Shown here piece by piece: positions 50,584 through 60,053 of a stretch of DNA of 64,000 nucleotides (the stretch's first letter is position 1; every line of letters begins with the position of its first letter). The stretch spans positions 18,961-82,960 of the forward strand of contig NZ_RJUD01000017.1 of assembly GCF_024343675.1 (NCBI RefSeq), read 5' to 3'. The notes under the pieces were generated by a model. It made no database searches. It saw only the letters and a list, made by a program, of their open reading frames with translations, and had not been told where the DNA came from. This DNA comes from Lacihabitans sp. CS3-21. GTDB taxonomy: Bacteria; Bacteroidota; Bacteroidia; Cytophagales; Spirosomataceae. The position numbers and the translations under genes are program-made.

Positions 50584-53500
50584 TTACACCCCACCATCGG
50601 CCAAATTTGCGGTTTTGGTATTGTCGTCAGAGTGCCTGTCTATCAGCTTATTGATAGGGTCAATTCCGGCTTTTTTTGGTTTTTCTTTTACTAAAATCGT
50701 AAAAGTGTTTGCCTTTTTGTTCACCTTGTGTTTTTGAAGATAAAGTAAGTTCGGCTCGCCTTTGATGTCTTCGCCATACACGCCTACGTCTATCCAGTCG
50801 TTGATGGCAATAGGTTTTTCATTTCCTGAGCTATCGGCCCTGAATTTCTCACTGGTAGTAGTGATTTTAACCTCAAAAGTCTTGTTCTTCAATGCCTTAT
50901 ATTCTACTTTCTCGGTTTTGTTCTCAAAAAGCGTGATGGTCTCAAACATATCGGTGATGATGTTTTTCAAAGAGTCAGGCGTTTGAGCTTTGAAGTAACC
51001 CAAAAGGTCGTTGCTCGTCGGATAACGTTTGTTCTTGGAGTCTGGACCTGGATATTGCCAATCTTTCAGAAAGTTTCTCAAAGCCAGATTAACCTTATCT
51101 TCGCCGATATAATCTTGCAATGCAAACATGGCCAGTGAGCCTTTTTGGTAATGAATATATCCTTGACCTTCCACCATGTTCAAGGGCTGTTCTTTTTTTC
51201 TTTCACTTGATCGACCTCTCAGATAACGGTCGAGTTCATATTTTAGGAACTTCTGCATCATGGCGGGTTTTATGGCGTGTTTCATCACCATCAAAGCTGA
51301 ATACTGGGCTTGTGTTTCTGATAGCATAGCGTTGCCTTTTACGTTGGCTTCAGCCACTTGGTGTCCCCACCACTGATGACCCAGCTCGTGGGCAGTTACA
51401 TAATAAGGCATATCTAGGTCTTCGTCAGGATCCGATATTTTTTGAATAAATCCAATGCCTTCAGAGAAAGGAACGGTATTGGCAAATGATTGGGCAAATT
51501 CGGCATATTTAGGAAACTCCATAATACGCATTTGACGGTATTGATAAGGGCTGAAATTCTTCGAGAAATAGTCGAAGCTTGATTTCATGCTCGTCATCAT
51601 TTTGTCCAGATTATATTCGTGGCCTTTGTTATAATAAATTTCTAGACTTACTGGCCTACCATCTGCGGCTATCCATTTGTCTTTTTTAACCTCGTATTTG
51701 GCTGAAACTATAGAATAGAAATTACACATTGGCACGTCCATTTTATAATGGAAATATTTCCTGTTTTTTTCGTCCCAAGTTTTCTGCAAATAACCCGGAG
51801 CTATGGCTGTTTGGTCTTTTTCGGTACCAATTGTCATTTCGAAACGAATATAATCAGCATCATCACCAAACAAACTTTGTGATAGCCCGATGGGGTCGTT
51901 TTGCTCCATCATTCTTTCTTTTTCCTTTAATTTGTAATTTCGGCGTGTATCGTCATCTCCTATCTCGTAGCCATTATTATAACCTATAGATGGGAAATAA
52001 GTATTATTGAAAAAAGTACCATTATATACAATGTTGGTGTTTGACCCGCCTGCTACAAAGCCCTTGGTTTCAAATAAAGTCTTGAAAGACATTTTGATAG
52101 AATCAGAAGGAGCCAGAGGTTTATTCAGGGTATGTATGATATAGCCCTGTTTTTCGTACTTTTTATTTTCTTTGGCCCCTCCTTCAAACTTCAGATAGGC
52201 CAGTTTCATTTTATGTTCCACATCGTTTTGAATATGAATTTCACGGATGGGCTTGTCGGTTTTGTTTTTAAGCCAATAGTAACCTTCGGCAGTGAAATCA
52301 CGGGTTGTCGGATATATTTCAACTTTCAGATTTACATCTATGATTTTTGGCTGTGGAAGCTTCTCGTATTTCTTCAACAATTGCTCATAAGTAACCTGTT
52401 CTTTGTCTGATTCTTCTCGGGTTTGGTAGGTGTTGATTTTGTTGGTGTTATAAAAAACATAACAGCCTGTCAGTAAGGTAGAAATCAAGGCAAAGATACC
52501 AAATGCCAATACTGGTTTGGTCAATCTCAATTTGCCCACTTTTAGGCGGGTTTTCATCAAGGACTCAGAACCACGAACCGACAATATCACTGATAGCACA
52601 AAGAAAACCACTACCATGGAAAGCCAGTAGAGTTTTAACCAAGAGAAAGAAGTAACAAAATGTCCAAACTTATTCATGTCAGAATATCCACCCAAACGCC
52701 CACTGCCAAACATAAACAAAGGATGCTGAATACCCGCAGCTCCTAAAAAGAAAGTAACCAAAAAGAAAACAAACATCATGGCGAATCCAATAAACTTGTT
52801 GTTAGACATCACTTGTACAAAAAACGAAAGCAATGTATATAACAAAACAAAAGATAAGGTACTGGTAAACATTGACTTAAAGTAAAGAGGCAACTCAAAG
52901 TTAAAATATCCATGTGCGGCTTGAACCATAACACCCATAAAGATCAGTAAAAGCATGATGCTGAGGTTGATCATCATCATTCCGATAAATTTGGCACTGA
53001 GGTTTACCCAGTCTTTTACTGGCGTGGCATCGATGATCAGGTGGATGTTGGAGATACGTTCTTTCCATATAAGTTCGCCTGAGTAAAACACGATGATTAT
53101 TAGGAAAAACATATCGAAGCCATCCAACATGTTTATCACATTAGCAGTAATGGGGTAGGAGCTTGTGCCGTACATTTTGTCGAAATAAAACGAGTCCACG
53201 ATGATTTGGATCACACCTACAAACGCAATAGCAATGAACGGAACTTCTCTAATGACCATTCTAAAATAAAACTTAGCCTGTGTCCATAGTTGAGAAAGGT
53301 TGGTAGAAAAGCCTGAAAACTGCTTTACTAAAGGAATAGTAACGAGCTCAGGTTTTATTTTTTCTTCCGGAACGGTCTTCTTATTTTTTCTTTTGAAAAG
53401 GCTGCTCCGCACCACATTGAAGCTAAATGAGAAGTATGTGCCTATTAAAATCAATAAACCTATTCCACACCAAACTAGCCTGTTCCATAACAATACACCA

Positions 53501-54231
53501 CCTAGAGGCACTATTTGGGCATTTTTTTGTGCTGGTGTCCAGTATTCGGTAAAAATACTAAATGCACGAACTCCAAATGGATCTAGCATGGCTGAAAGCG
53601 TTTTGTTATCGATATCGCTCAAAAGCGTATCAGAAACTTGGTACAGCACAAAAAGTATAATACCCTGCGTGTAAATGACAATGGTCGAGCGGCTCAATGC
53701 CCCAGCTGCAAAGAAAATGGCTCCCTGAATAAACAAATTGCTGATGCCCCAAACTATGAAAGGCTGCAAATACGACCAGGCGTTGAAAACCAACATTTCT
53801 TTTTCTTTCCAGGAAGGATCCCAGGGGAGAAATTTGCCAATGGAATAGCCAGTCATAAAAGCCATCCAAATGGAGCAATATATGAGCACCATGACGATAA
53901 ACGAGCCGAAAAACCTCCCGAAGAGGTAATCGAACTTAGACATGGTGGTGCTAAACATTAGCGACTCTGTCTTGTGTTCAAAATCTCTTAAAACGGCTAC
54001 GCCCATAATGGCGGAGGCAATAAATGTAAAAAAAAATGTCATGATGATGGTCATGAAGGCCAGGTTGTAAGGGGAGTTTTCTTTGATTTGCCCACCGGCT
54101 ATTCCTCCGATTGTGACGAATTTTGAGGTAACAGCCGCAAAACATAACAAAAATAATATTCCAAAATAAATATAGGTGGCAGGTCGGTTTTTACGATAGA
54201 AAAACTCAAACCTTATGATTTCTTTCAACAT
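50584..54231 (-). CDS. ABC permease-M1 aminopeptidase fusion protein
   Basis: A 1215-residue protein. The N-terminal half (about 1-600) is an ABC-2-type permease with two sets of roughly six helices. The C-terminal half is a gluzincin peptidase with the zinc motif HELGHQWWGH (His948, Glu949, His952) and third ligand Glu972 in MLSETQAQ. The spacing to that Glu is one longer than in classical M1 enzymes. The architecture recurs in Bacteroidota; the peptidase would face the periplasm. The ATPase gene lies 18 bp upstream on the same strand. Confidence 0.92.
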   Translation of the reverse strand: MLKEIIRFEFFYRKNRPATYIYFGILFLLCFAAVTSKFVTIGGIAGGQIKENSPYNLAFMTIIMTFFFTFIASAIMGVAVLRDFEHKTESLMFSTTMSKFDYLFGRFFGSFIVMVLIYCSIWMAFMTGYSIGKFLPWDPSWKEKEMLVFNAWSYLQPFIVWGISNLFIQGAIFFAAGALSRSTIVIYTQGIILFVLYQVSDTLLSDIDNKTLSAMLDPFGVRAFSIFTEYWTPAQKNAQIVPLGGVLLWNRLVWCGIGLLILIGTYFSFSFNVVRSSLFKRKNKKTVPEEKIKPELVTIPLVKQFSGFSTNLSQLWTQAKFYFRMVIREVPFIAIAFVGVIQIIVDSFYFDKMYGTSSYPITANVINMLDGFDMFFLIIIVFYSGELIWKERISNIHLIIDATPVKDWVNLSAKFIGMMMINLSIMLLLIFMGVMVQAAHGYFNFELPLYFKSMFTSTLSFVLLYTLLSFFVQVMSNNKFIGFAMMFVFFLVTFFLGAAGIQHPLFMFGSGRLGGYSDMNKFGHFVTSFSWLKLYWLSMVVVFFVLSVILSVRGSESLMKTRLKVGKLRLTKPVLAFGIFALISTLLTGCYVFYNTNKINTYQTREESDKEQVTYEQLLKKYEKLPQPKIIDVNLKVEIYPTTRDFTAEGYYWLKNKTDKPIREIHIQNDVEHKMKLAYLKFEGGAKENKKYEKQGYIIHTLNKPLAPSDSIKMSFKTLFETKGFVAGGSNTNIVYNGTFFNNTYFPSIGYNNGYEIGDDDTRRNYKLKEKERMMEQNDPIGLSQSLFGDDADYIRFEMTIGTEKDQTAIAPGYLQKTWDEKNRKYFHYKMDVPMCNFYSIVSAKYEVKKDKWIAADGRPVSLEIYYNKGHEYNLDKMMTSMKSSFDYFSKNFSPYQYRQMRIMEFPKYAEFAQSFANTVPFSEGIGFIQKISDPDEDLDMPYYVTAHELGHQWWGHQVAEANVKGNAMLSETQAQYSALMVMKHAIKPAMMQKFLKYELDRYLRGRSSERKKEQPLNMVEGQGYIHYQKGSLAMFALQDYIGEDKVNLALRNFLKDWQYPGPDSKNKRYPTSNDLLGYFKAQTPDSLKNIITDMFETITLFENKTEKVEYKALKNKTFEVKITTTSEKFRADSSGNEKPIAINDWIDVGVYGEDIKGEPNLLYLQKHKVNKKANTFTILVKEKPKKAGIDPINKLIDRHSDDNTKTANLADGGV

Positions 54232-54249
54232 AGTTATAAGATTTGATTT

Positions 54250-55122
54250 TTACGATTGCAAAAATATTTTTGAGAAATAAACATCTTCTAAGTCGGCATC
54301 AATGGCACTAAAAGTACCATCAGGATTTTGGTCAGCCAACACATTGATTACGGGATTACCTGCTATCAGTTTTTCGGATATCACTTTGAAGTTGGCTTTA
54401 TAATCACTTAACTCGTCTTTCTTTATGCGTTTAGTCCACACTTTGCCAGCAATGCCGCTAAGGGCTTCGTCTGGACTGCCTTTAAATAATATTTCACCTT
54501 TGTTGAACACCGCCATGTCAGAGCAAAGCTCTTTTACATCTTCAACGATGTGCGTGGATAATATAACGACCGTATTTTCGCCTAATTCTGAAAGTAAGTT
54601 TAAAAATCTATTTCTTTCGGCTGGATCGAGACCGGCGGTGGGTTCGTCTACTATAATCAATTTAGGATTGGCCAAAAGTGCTTGAGCAATTCCGAAACGC
54701 TGCTTCATACCACCAGAATAGCCACCTAGGTTTTTCTTTCTGGCCTCCCAAAGGTTAGTTTTTTGTAAAAGTGCTTCCACCACATTTTTCCTTTCAGAAG
54801 AATTGGTGATTCCTTTCAAGACCGCAATGTGATTGAGCAGGTTTAAAGCACTTACCTTTGGATAAACACCAAATTCCTGCGGCAAATATCCCAGCGTTTT
54901 TCTGATTTCGTCTTTCTGGGTAAGTACGTTTATATCACCCAAAAATATTTCCCCAGAATCGGGCTCTTGAAGTGTAGCGATGGTACGCATAAGTGAGGAT
55001 TTTCCTGCACCGTTAGGGCCCAATAACCCGAACATACCTTGGTTAATCGTAATGTTGACATCTTTCAGAGCTTGCACTCCGTTGCCATAAGTTTTGTTGA
55101 GATTGGTGATTGTTAATTGCAT
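54250..55122 (-). CDS. ABC transporter ATP-binding protein
   Basis: A 290-residue ATPase. Walker A is GPNGAGKSS (about 35-43), the Q-loop is YLPQEFG, the signature is YSGGMKQRFG, Walker B is LIIVDEPTAGLDP and the H-loop is STHIVEDV. The C-terminal about 70 residues form a regulatory extension ending DLEDVYF, typical of ABC-2 exporters. Together with the adjacent permease-peptidase fusion it forms a complete exporter. Its substrate is unknown. Confidence 0.94.
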   Translation of the reverse strand: MQLTITNLNKTYGNGVQALKDVNITINQGMFGLLGPNGAGKSSLMRTIATLQEPDSGEIFLGDINVLTQKDEIRKTLGYLPQEFGVYPKVSALNLLNHIAVLKGITNSSERKNVVEALLQKTNLWEARKKNLGGYSGGMKQRFGIAQALLANPKLIIVDEPTAGLDPAERNRFLNLLSELGENTVVILSTHIVEDVKELCSDMAVFNKGEILFKGSPDEALSGIAGKVWTKRIKKDELSDYKANFKVISEKLIAGNPVINVLADQNPDGTFSAIDADLEDVYFSKIFLQS

Positions 55123-55672
55123 ATTTTTTAATTATAGGGTAATAGTGTCAAAAAGTATAAAGAATTCTTAAGTTTCAAAGCTCCAAAAATAATCTTAACT
55201 ATCTCAAATATAATAAATTATTGATGAAAGGACGTTTTTGCGGATAATTCAATGAGGATACATTTATAAATTCTTTCCAAAGGTTTCTAGAATAAACTTA
55301 GTAATTGGAAAGAGTCTTTATACATGCCTAGATAGTATTTTTTTCTAGTTATTTTCACCAAATTTCTAATTTCGGTAAATGGTGAAATTTGGTATTCAAT
55401 TATAAAAACTCTATGAAAATACCAACGATTTTTTGTTTTAGGAAAGTTTTGATTTGTCGCTCTTAATGTAAACGGCGGACTTTGAATATCAATAATTTAA
55501 TAAACCGCCATTGACTAAAACTGATAGTCAACTTAATAAAACAGGATATTTTGGCAAAGTATTGCTTCACTGGATTTTCGAAATAATATTGTAAATGTTT
55601 AATTAAATAAAGTATATCTGATCTAGGAAAGCGTTGTGAGTTCTTTAAGACGTTTAGGAAGCTTGGTTTGTT
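55123..55672. other. 550-bp intergenic region with inverted repeats
   Basis: No credible ORF. Three inverted repeats are visible. ACCAAATTT (55357-55365) pairs with AAATTTGGT (55385-55393). GGCGG near 55471 pairs with CCGCC near 55505. TTGACTA (55511-55517) pairs with TAGTCAA (55525-55531). The region lies between the promoter side of the ABC operon and the 3' end of the ATP-grasp gene. A small RNA is possible but no family is recognised. Confidence 0.4.
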
Positions 55673-56737
55673 TCATTTTATTTTTAAAGTGAAATTGCTT
55701 TCAATTCTTTCAATGACTTCCCTTGCAAATGAGTTTTCAAATTCACCTATCAGTTTTTCCGGGATTCCTACACAAGAGCAGTTTATTTCACTAAGTATAT
55801 ATATATCCTTTTGTTGTTCATCAAAGTCGAGTATGAAATCGGCTGTCCAAAGTATTGGATAGCTTTTGAGTTTCGCCTGCTTGATAATCTGAGGGGCATT
55901 TTCTTCAAAAAAACGAATCAAATCTGGGTAAACTTCTGGTTGGAATATGGTGTATTTTGCTCCAGAAAATATAGTAGCCGAAAAAGCATCGACTGAAATA
56001 CTGGGCTTTTTATGTATGACAGCCATTGGTTTATCTGCAATAAGAAGTAGTCTCAACTCACCTTCCGAAATTCTCTCTAAATAGGGCATGTCTATCAATA
56101 AACTGTTATTCTCCACCATATATTTTTCACACAACTTCATGAAATCATCCAAAGTATGTATTTCCATGTGATTGTCTTGTGCTTCGGTGCATTGAACAAG
56201 CGTATCCAGCGGTAAAGGTTCATTTTCAAAAGTTTTTGTGCCATCATGAATTTCAACTTTCCAAATACCTACTCCTGTAGAGCCTCTATTTTGTTTTAGA
56301 ACCCGTTGCTTTTGTGCCAATGAAAAAGGAAAACGGTTTCTGAATTCTTTTATAGAGTGGTATCCATAAGTATCTTTGGCCGCAAAGCCGGTGTTTTTAA
56401 GTTTAATCAATATATCTTTTGCTCCTAATGTTAACATTTCATCGGGGTGCGAAATGGCCACTACGCCAATCTCAGACAATTTCCGAAGCGTTTCAAAATA
56501 TAAGTCTTCTCCATAGGGTAAGTTTCCTGGGTTAATTCGGCTGATAAATCCACTGAAATTGGCTTTGGTATATTCATATATTTCGTCTTTCCATTCGTCT
56601 CGGAAATAGAGGACTTCACATATCCAACCCAGGTTTTCAATGGCCTTTACAATTGGCATGGTGTCTTTTCTGAGGCCGTTAATCCATTTGTCGCTGCCAC
56701 CTTCTACTTCAAAAATTACAATTTTCTTTTTAATCAT
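55673..56737 (-). CDS. ATP-grasp protein (Cj0069-like)
   Basis: A 354-residue ATP-grasp protein. The central segment QRVLKQNRGSTGVGIWKVE (about 150-168) is the nucleotide-binding region of the Cj0069 family, followed by ELRLLLIADKPMAVIHKKP and the metal-binding end DFILDFDEQQKDIYILSEINCSCVGIPE. ATP-grasp enzymes ligate a carboxylate to an amine or thiol through an acyl-phosphate. The product here is unknown. The gene is divergent from the glycosyltransferase operon, with 242 bp between them, so the enzyme could modify a product of that operon. Confidence 0.85.
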   Translation of the reverse strand: MIKKKIVIFEVEGGSDKWINGLRKDTMPIVKAIENLGWICEVLYFRDEWKDEIYEYTKANFSGFISRINPGNLPYGEDLYFETLRKLSEIGVVAISHPDEMLTLGAKDILIKLKNTGFAAKDTYGYHSIKEFRNRFPFSLAQKQRVLKQNRGSTGVGIWKVEIHDGTKTFENEPLPLDTLVQCTEAQDNHMEIHTLDDFMKLCEKYMVENNSLLIDMPYLERISEGELRLLLIADKPMAVIHKKPSISVDAFSATIFSGAKYTIFQPEVYPDLIRFFEENAPQIIKQAKLKSYPILWTADFILDFDEQQKDIYILSEINCSCVGIPEKLIGEFENSFAREVIERIESNFTLKIK

Positions 56738-56866
56738 TGGGCTTCAGACCATTGTTGTTTTTTGTAGGTCTAGTCGGTATAAAACTAATGTATTCACTTT
56801 TGAATACACTTAAAATTCTGTTATCAAATCTTTAGCTAATGGTTAAGATTGCGTGATGTAAACATC

Positions 56867-56890
56867 GCTTCACTTTATCATAATATTAGA
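56867..56890 (+). promoter_or_regulatory. Shared 24-nt box, copy 2 (upstream of the glycosyltransferase operon)
   Basis: GCTTCACTTT, ATCA, TAATATTAGA. It matches the box at 45019-45042 at 21 of 24 positions, all differences falling in the 4-nt spacer. It lies 89 bp before the ATG at 56980. Confidence 0.55.
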
Positions 56891-56979
56891 GCAGATTTTT
56901 TAACATAACCATAATAGAATTTCGCAACTAAAGTGCCTTAGTTTGGAGTTTTGTGTAAAATAAGAAATCAATAATTACT

Positions 56980-57999
56980 ATGAAAATTCACCTGGTTTCT
57001 TCCACAGATTTTATGGCCAAAGGCACCGGCGTACACAGTGCTTTCGTGGGTATGTTTGATTTGTTAAAAGAGAAAAATGACGTAGAGGTATTGAGAAATC
57101 AAGAAGGCTTTGGCGACATTTTTCATTCGCATTCCTACGGTCTTTATTATTTTTTGAAGTCCCGAAAATACAAAGGTCGCAGAATACATACTGTTCATAC
57201 CACACCAGCCACCATAAAAGGTTCGGTGGTTTTTCCCAGTTTGGTTTTACCTTTTGCCAAGCTTTATTTTAAAAAGGTCTTTAACCATGCCGATGTCTGC
57301 ATTGCAATTTCTCCAATGGTCGAAAAGAACCTTAGGGAGCTTGGCGTAACCTCAAAAATCATAAGCATTGGTAATCCGGTAGACTTAGATAAATGGCTTC
57401 CAGATAAGGAGAAAAAGTCCAAAGGTAGAGAAATGATACAATTACCTATGGATGTTAAAGTAGTTCTTGGCGTGGGGCAATTACAGAAAAGAAAAGGAGT
57501 GGAGGATTTCATTGAATTGGCCGAAAAACACCCGGATATTTACTTTGTGTGGGCTGGTAGTAGGCCTTTTGGAGCCATAACGGAAGGTGTCCATCGGATC
57601 AATCAGAAAATAGAGGAGGCTCCAAGTAATGTGAAATTTATTGGGCAAATTGAATTGGAAAACATGCCATTTCTATATGCTGCAGCTGACGTCTTCTTGT
57701 TTCCATCTTATCAAGAAAATAGCCCATTATCGCCCATAGAAGCCGCTGCCACTGGCTTGCCTGTTTTGTTTAGAGACTTGAGCGAATATGAAATGCTATA
57801 TGAATCGGATTATTTGAAAGCAAAAAACAACGAAGAATTTTCACAGTTGATTAGCAAAGTTTTTGAAGACAGTCAATTTAAGCAATACGCCAAAGACTTA
57901 TCGGCAGATTTGGTTAAGCAATTTGATAAAAACGCCATCAGAGAAAAACTTATATCGCTTTATGAGAATGTTTATAATGGGCTGGATATAGCTGTATGA
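56980..57999 (+). CDS. Family 4 glycosyltransferase
   Basis: A 339-residue GT-B-fold glycosyltransferase. The N-terminal acceptor half has DFMAKGTGVHSAF near 10-22, and the C-terminal donor half has VVLGVGQLQKRKGVEDFIELA near 155-175 and the EX7E region SYQENSPLSPIEAAATGLPV near 240-260. It transfers a sugar from a nucleotide donor, probably to a membrane lipid or glycan. The flippase-like gene starts 7 bp later, so the pair probably builds and anchors or moves a glycolipid. There is no signal peptide, so it is cytoplasmic or peripheral. Confidence 0.92.
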   Translation: MKIHLVSSTDFMAKGTGVHSAFVGMFDLLKEKNDVEVLRNQEGFGDIFHSHSYGLYYFLKSRKYKGRRIHTVHTTPATIKGSVVFPSLVLPFAKLYFKKVFNHADVCIAISPMVEKNLRELGVTSKIISIGNPVDLDKWLPDKEKKSKGREMIQLPMDVKVVLGVGQLQKRKGVEDFIELAEKHPDIYFVWAGSRPFGAITEGVHRINQKIEEAPSNVKFIGQIELENMPFLYAAADVFLFPSYQENSPLSPIEAAATGLPVLFRDLSEYEMLYESDYLKAKNNEEFSQLISKVFEDSQFKQYAKDLSADLVKQFDKNAIREKLISLYENVYNGLDIAV

Positions 58000-58006
58000 A
58001 GTAGAA

Positions 58007-58969
58007 ATGACAAAAAAGAGAATTTGGACTTATGTTTTTTTGAGTATTTCGGTGCTGCTGCTGTATTATGTTTTGAGAGACGTGAAATACAAGGATTTTA
58101 TGAAACAAACTGCCAAAGTTGACTTAAAAATGGTTGGCTTTGCAGGTTTTTGCATGTCGCTTTCTGCTTGGTTTAGAAACTTGCGGTGGTTGGTGCTCTT
58201 TTCGCCTTTAGGCTATAAAATCAAAAAAGGACAAGCATTTTCGGCTTTGTTATTGAGTTATCCAGCCAATCTTATTATTCCGCAATCGAGTTTTTTTGTG
58301 AGGGCAAGTTATTTAAGAAAAATGAGTGGAATACCCTTTAGCGAATGCCTGGGAACAATTATAGCTGAAAAATTGATGGATGGCTTGGTGGTTTTTGGTT
58401 TGTTTTTCATCTTTATGTTTTCGGATTTTTCGTTTCAGACATCCATTTTTCAGAATTACAGGCTTTATTTCGCTATTATACTCTCTGTGGCCGTGATTTT
58501 TTTTATAAGTAGATTTTTCTTTAAAACCTATTTTGATGAGCGTTGGGAGAAAGTCATTTCTCAGATAAAATGTCAATTATCCCATTTTAAAATTGGATTA
58601 TTGACCACAAAAAATGTGGAGAACAAATGGTTGTTGTTTTTATACACTGTGACCATTTGGTTACCTTATTTTGCCCTATTTTACTTTCTTCTAAAAGGCT
58701 CTGTGTCGAGAGATTTTATTGGTGTTAAGCTACCTGTTGAACTGGCAGTAATGGCCAACATCGGCTGGATTTTCCCAACGCAAGGTGGGTTGGGCTCTTA
58801 TCATTTTTTTATTGCTCACATCATGCAATTACATGGCTTTGAAAAGATCCAATCTGTCTTTTTTGCTTTTTTTAGCCATACTTTTATCATATTAAATGAC
58901 CTCATTTTGGGACTTTATGTTTTACTTAATAACCGCAGAATCGTATTTAGTTTAAATAATCCCGTCTAA
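58007..58969 (+). CDS. Lysylphosphatidylglycerol synthase TM-region / flippase-like protein
   Basis: A 320-residue membrane protein with about eight helices of the UPF0104/AglD2 type, without the soluble synthetase domain. Family motifs RNLRWLVLFSPLGY near 58-71, SYPANLIIPQSSFFVRASYL near 84-103 and NIGWIFPTQGGLGSYHF near 245-261 are present. Such proteins accompany glycosyltransferases and are thought to help transfer or flip lipid-linked sugars. It is cotranscribed with the GT4 gene. Confidence 0.9.
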   Translation: MTKKRIWTYVFLSISVLLLYYVLRDVKYKDFMKQTAKVDLKMVGFAGFCMSLSAWFRNLRWLVLFSPLGYKIKKGQAFSALLLSYPANLIIPQSSFFVRASYLRKMSGIPFSECLGTIIAEKLMDGLVVFGLFFIFMFSDFSFQTSIFQNYRLYFAIILSVAVIFFISRFFFKTYFDERWEKVISQIKCQLSHFKIGLLTTKNVENKWLLFLYTVTIWLPYFALFYFLLKGSVSRDFIGVKLPVELAVMANIGWIFPTQGGLGSYHFFIAHIMQLHGFEKIQSVFFAFFSHTFIILNDLILGLYVLLNNRRIVFSLNNPV

Positions 58970-59432
58970 AAGTAAGAGAGCGATAAGAAGTCGTAGTTTT
59001 CAATTCAAATTGACATTTATTTTTTTCGCTTAAATTTTAGACTGTAACCAACTCTAAAAACTTGCGTTTAATAATAATCAAACCGTACTGTTTTACATTT
59101 TTTCAAAAATATGTCATTAGTAAATTCAAGCATTTGTGCATTGGGTAATTTTTTTTTAGAAAAGTCTTAATTAAAATATACTATATAAGTTGCTGTTTAA
59201 TAGACTACTAGGGTTGTTTTTTTTGGGCTATCTGAGTCATTAGAAGATCAGAAAAGCCTTATTTGAACCCATATTTTGATGAAGCATCCAACCCAAGTCT
59301 ATTTAATAATGCTGATCTGTGAAATAGAAAATTTCAATAATGAATGCCCTATTTTATGTAATCATTATTTGCTAATTGAAAAATTTGGCTATATTATTGT
59401 GTTGGTGTGTTTATAGAAATAAATTAAAGTTT
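58970..59432. other. Intergenic region without a credible gene
   Basis: 463 bp, strongly AT-rich. An in-frame TTG-started extension of the lipoprotein gene reaches back to 59376 but would move the lipobox too far from the N-terminus. I see no terminator, RNA gene or clear consensus -7 box. Confidence 0.5.
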
Positions 59433-60053
59433 ATGAAAAATCAAAAAAGTACGCTTTTGGCCGCAAGTTTTATGTTTTTTGGACTACTTGCTTGTAATTC
59501 TGAAACCGCTTCTGAGCAAATTGCTGTGATTGAAAATTCTGCACCTGCACCAGCGGAAAATAACTCAGATGTGCCACCTTTGTCTTCTATCCCAGAGATA
59601 AGAGTTAGTCAGCCAACCGTCACGATTCCGCCGCCATCAGGTCTTAATCCAGCAGGACAGTTTGCCAATTCAAGTGCTCCATTAAATTCAAGTGCTCCAC
59701 TGAATTCAAGTGCTCCATTAAAATCGAGTGCTCCATTAAATACCGGTTCGAGTCCTGTAGCTGCTACCAAAAGTTCAGTACGTTTAAATCCCGCTCATGG
59801 CCAACCTGGACATGATTGTGCAATAGCTGTAGGAGCTCCTTTGAAAGGTTCTGTAGCTAAGGTGTCAGCACCAGTACCTGCACCAGTTCAAGCAACTGCA
59901 CCAAATTTTTCTGTTGCTTCAGCTCCGGTCTCAGCTCCAGTTCAGGCTACTACACCAAACTTTGGTGTGCCCAACGTCAAGGTAAATCCAGCTCATGGCC
60001 AGCCAGGACATGACTGTGCAATTGCCGTAGGTGCTCCATTGCCTGTTAAGTAG
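59433..60053 (+). CDS. Pro/Ala/Ser-rich lipoprotein with duplicated HGQPGHDC motif
   Basis: A 206-residue lipoprotein (signal to FFGLLAC, lipidated Cys about 20). A low-complexity region follows, with a four-times repeated SAPLNS-type hexapeptide (about 79-102). The 19-residue motif NPAHGQPGHDCAIAVGAPL occurs twice, at 119-137 and at the extreme C-terminus (185-203), joined by an Ala/Pro/Val linker. I recall variants of this motif in many small Bacteroidota proteins, but no function. Each copy has two His and one Cys, which could bind a metal or haem. The ATG at 59433 places the lipobox correctly. Confidence 0.82.
   Translation: MKNQKSTLLAASFMFFGLLACNSETASEQIAVIENSAPAPAENNSDVPPLSSIPEIRVSQPTVTIPPPSGLNPAGQFANSSAPLNSSAPLNSSAPLKSSAPLNTGSSPVAATKSSVRLNPAHGQPGHDCAIAVGAPLKGSVAKVSAPVPAPVQATAPNFSVASAPVSAPVQATTPNFGVPNVKVNPAHGQPGHDCAIAVGAPLPVK
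59667..59738 (+). repeat. 18-bp tandem repeat, four units, in the lipoprotein gene
   Basis: AATTCAAGTGCTCCATTA repeated in register at 59667, 59685, 59703 and 59721 with 0-3 changes per unit. Each unit encodes six residues, so unit gain or loss keeps the frame. Confidence 0.85.

Noticed and set aside
59667..59738. Possible regulatory direct repeats (iterons)
   Set aside because: The 18-bp units are in frame inside the lipoprotein gene and simply encode a hexapeptide repeat.
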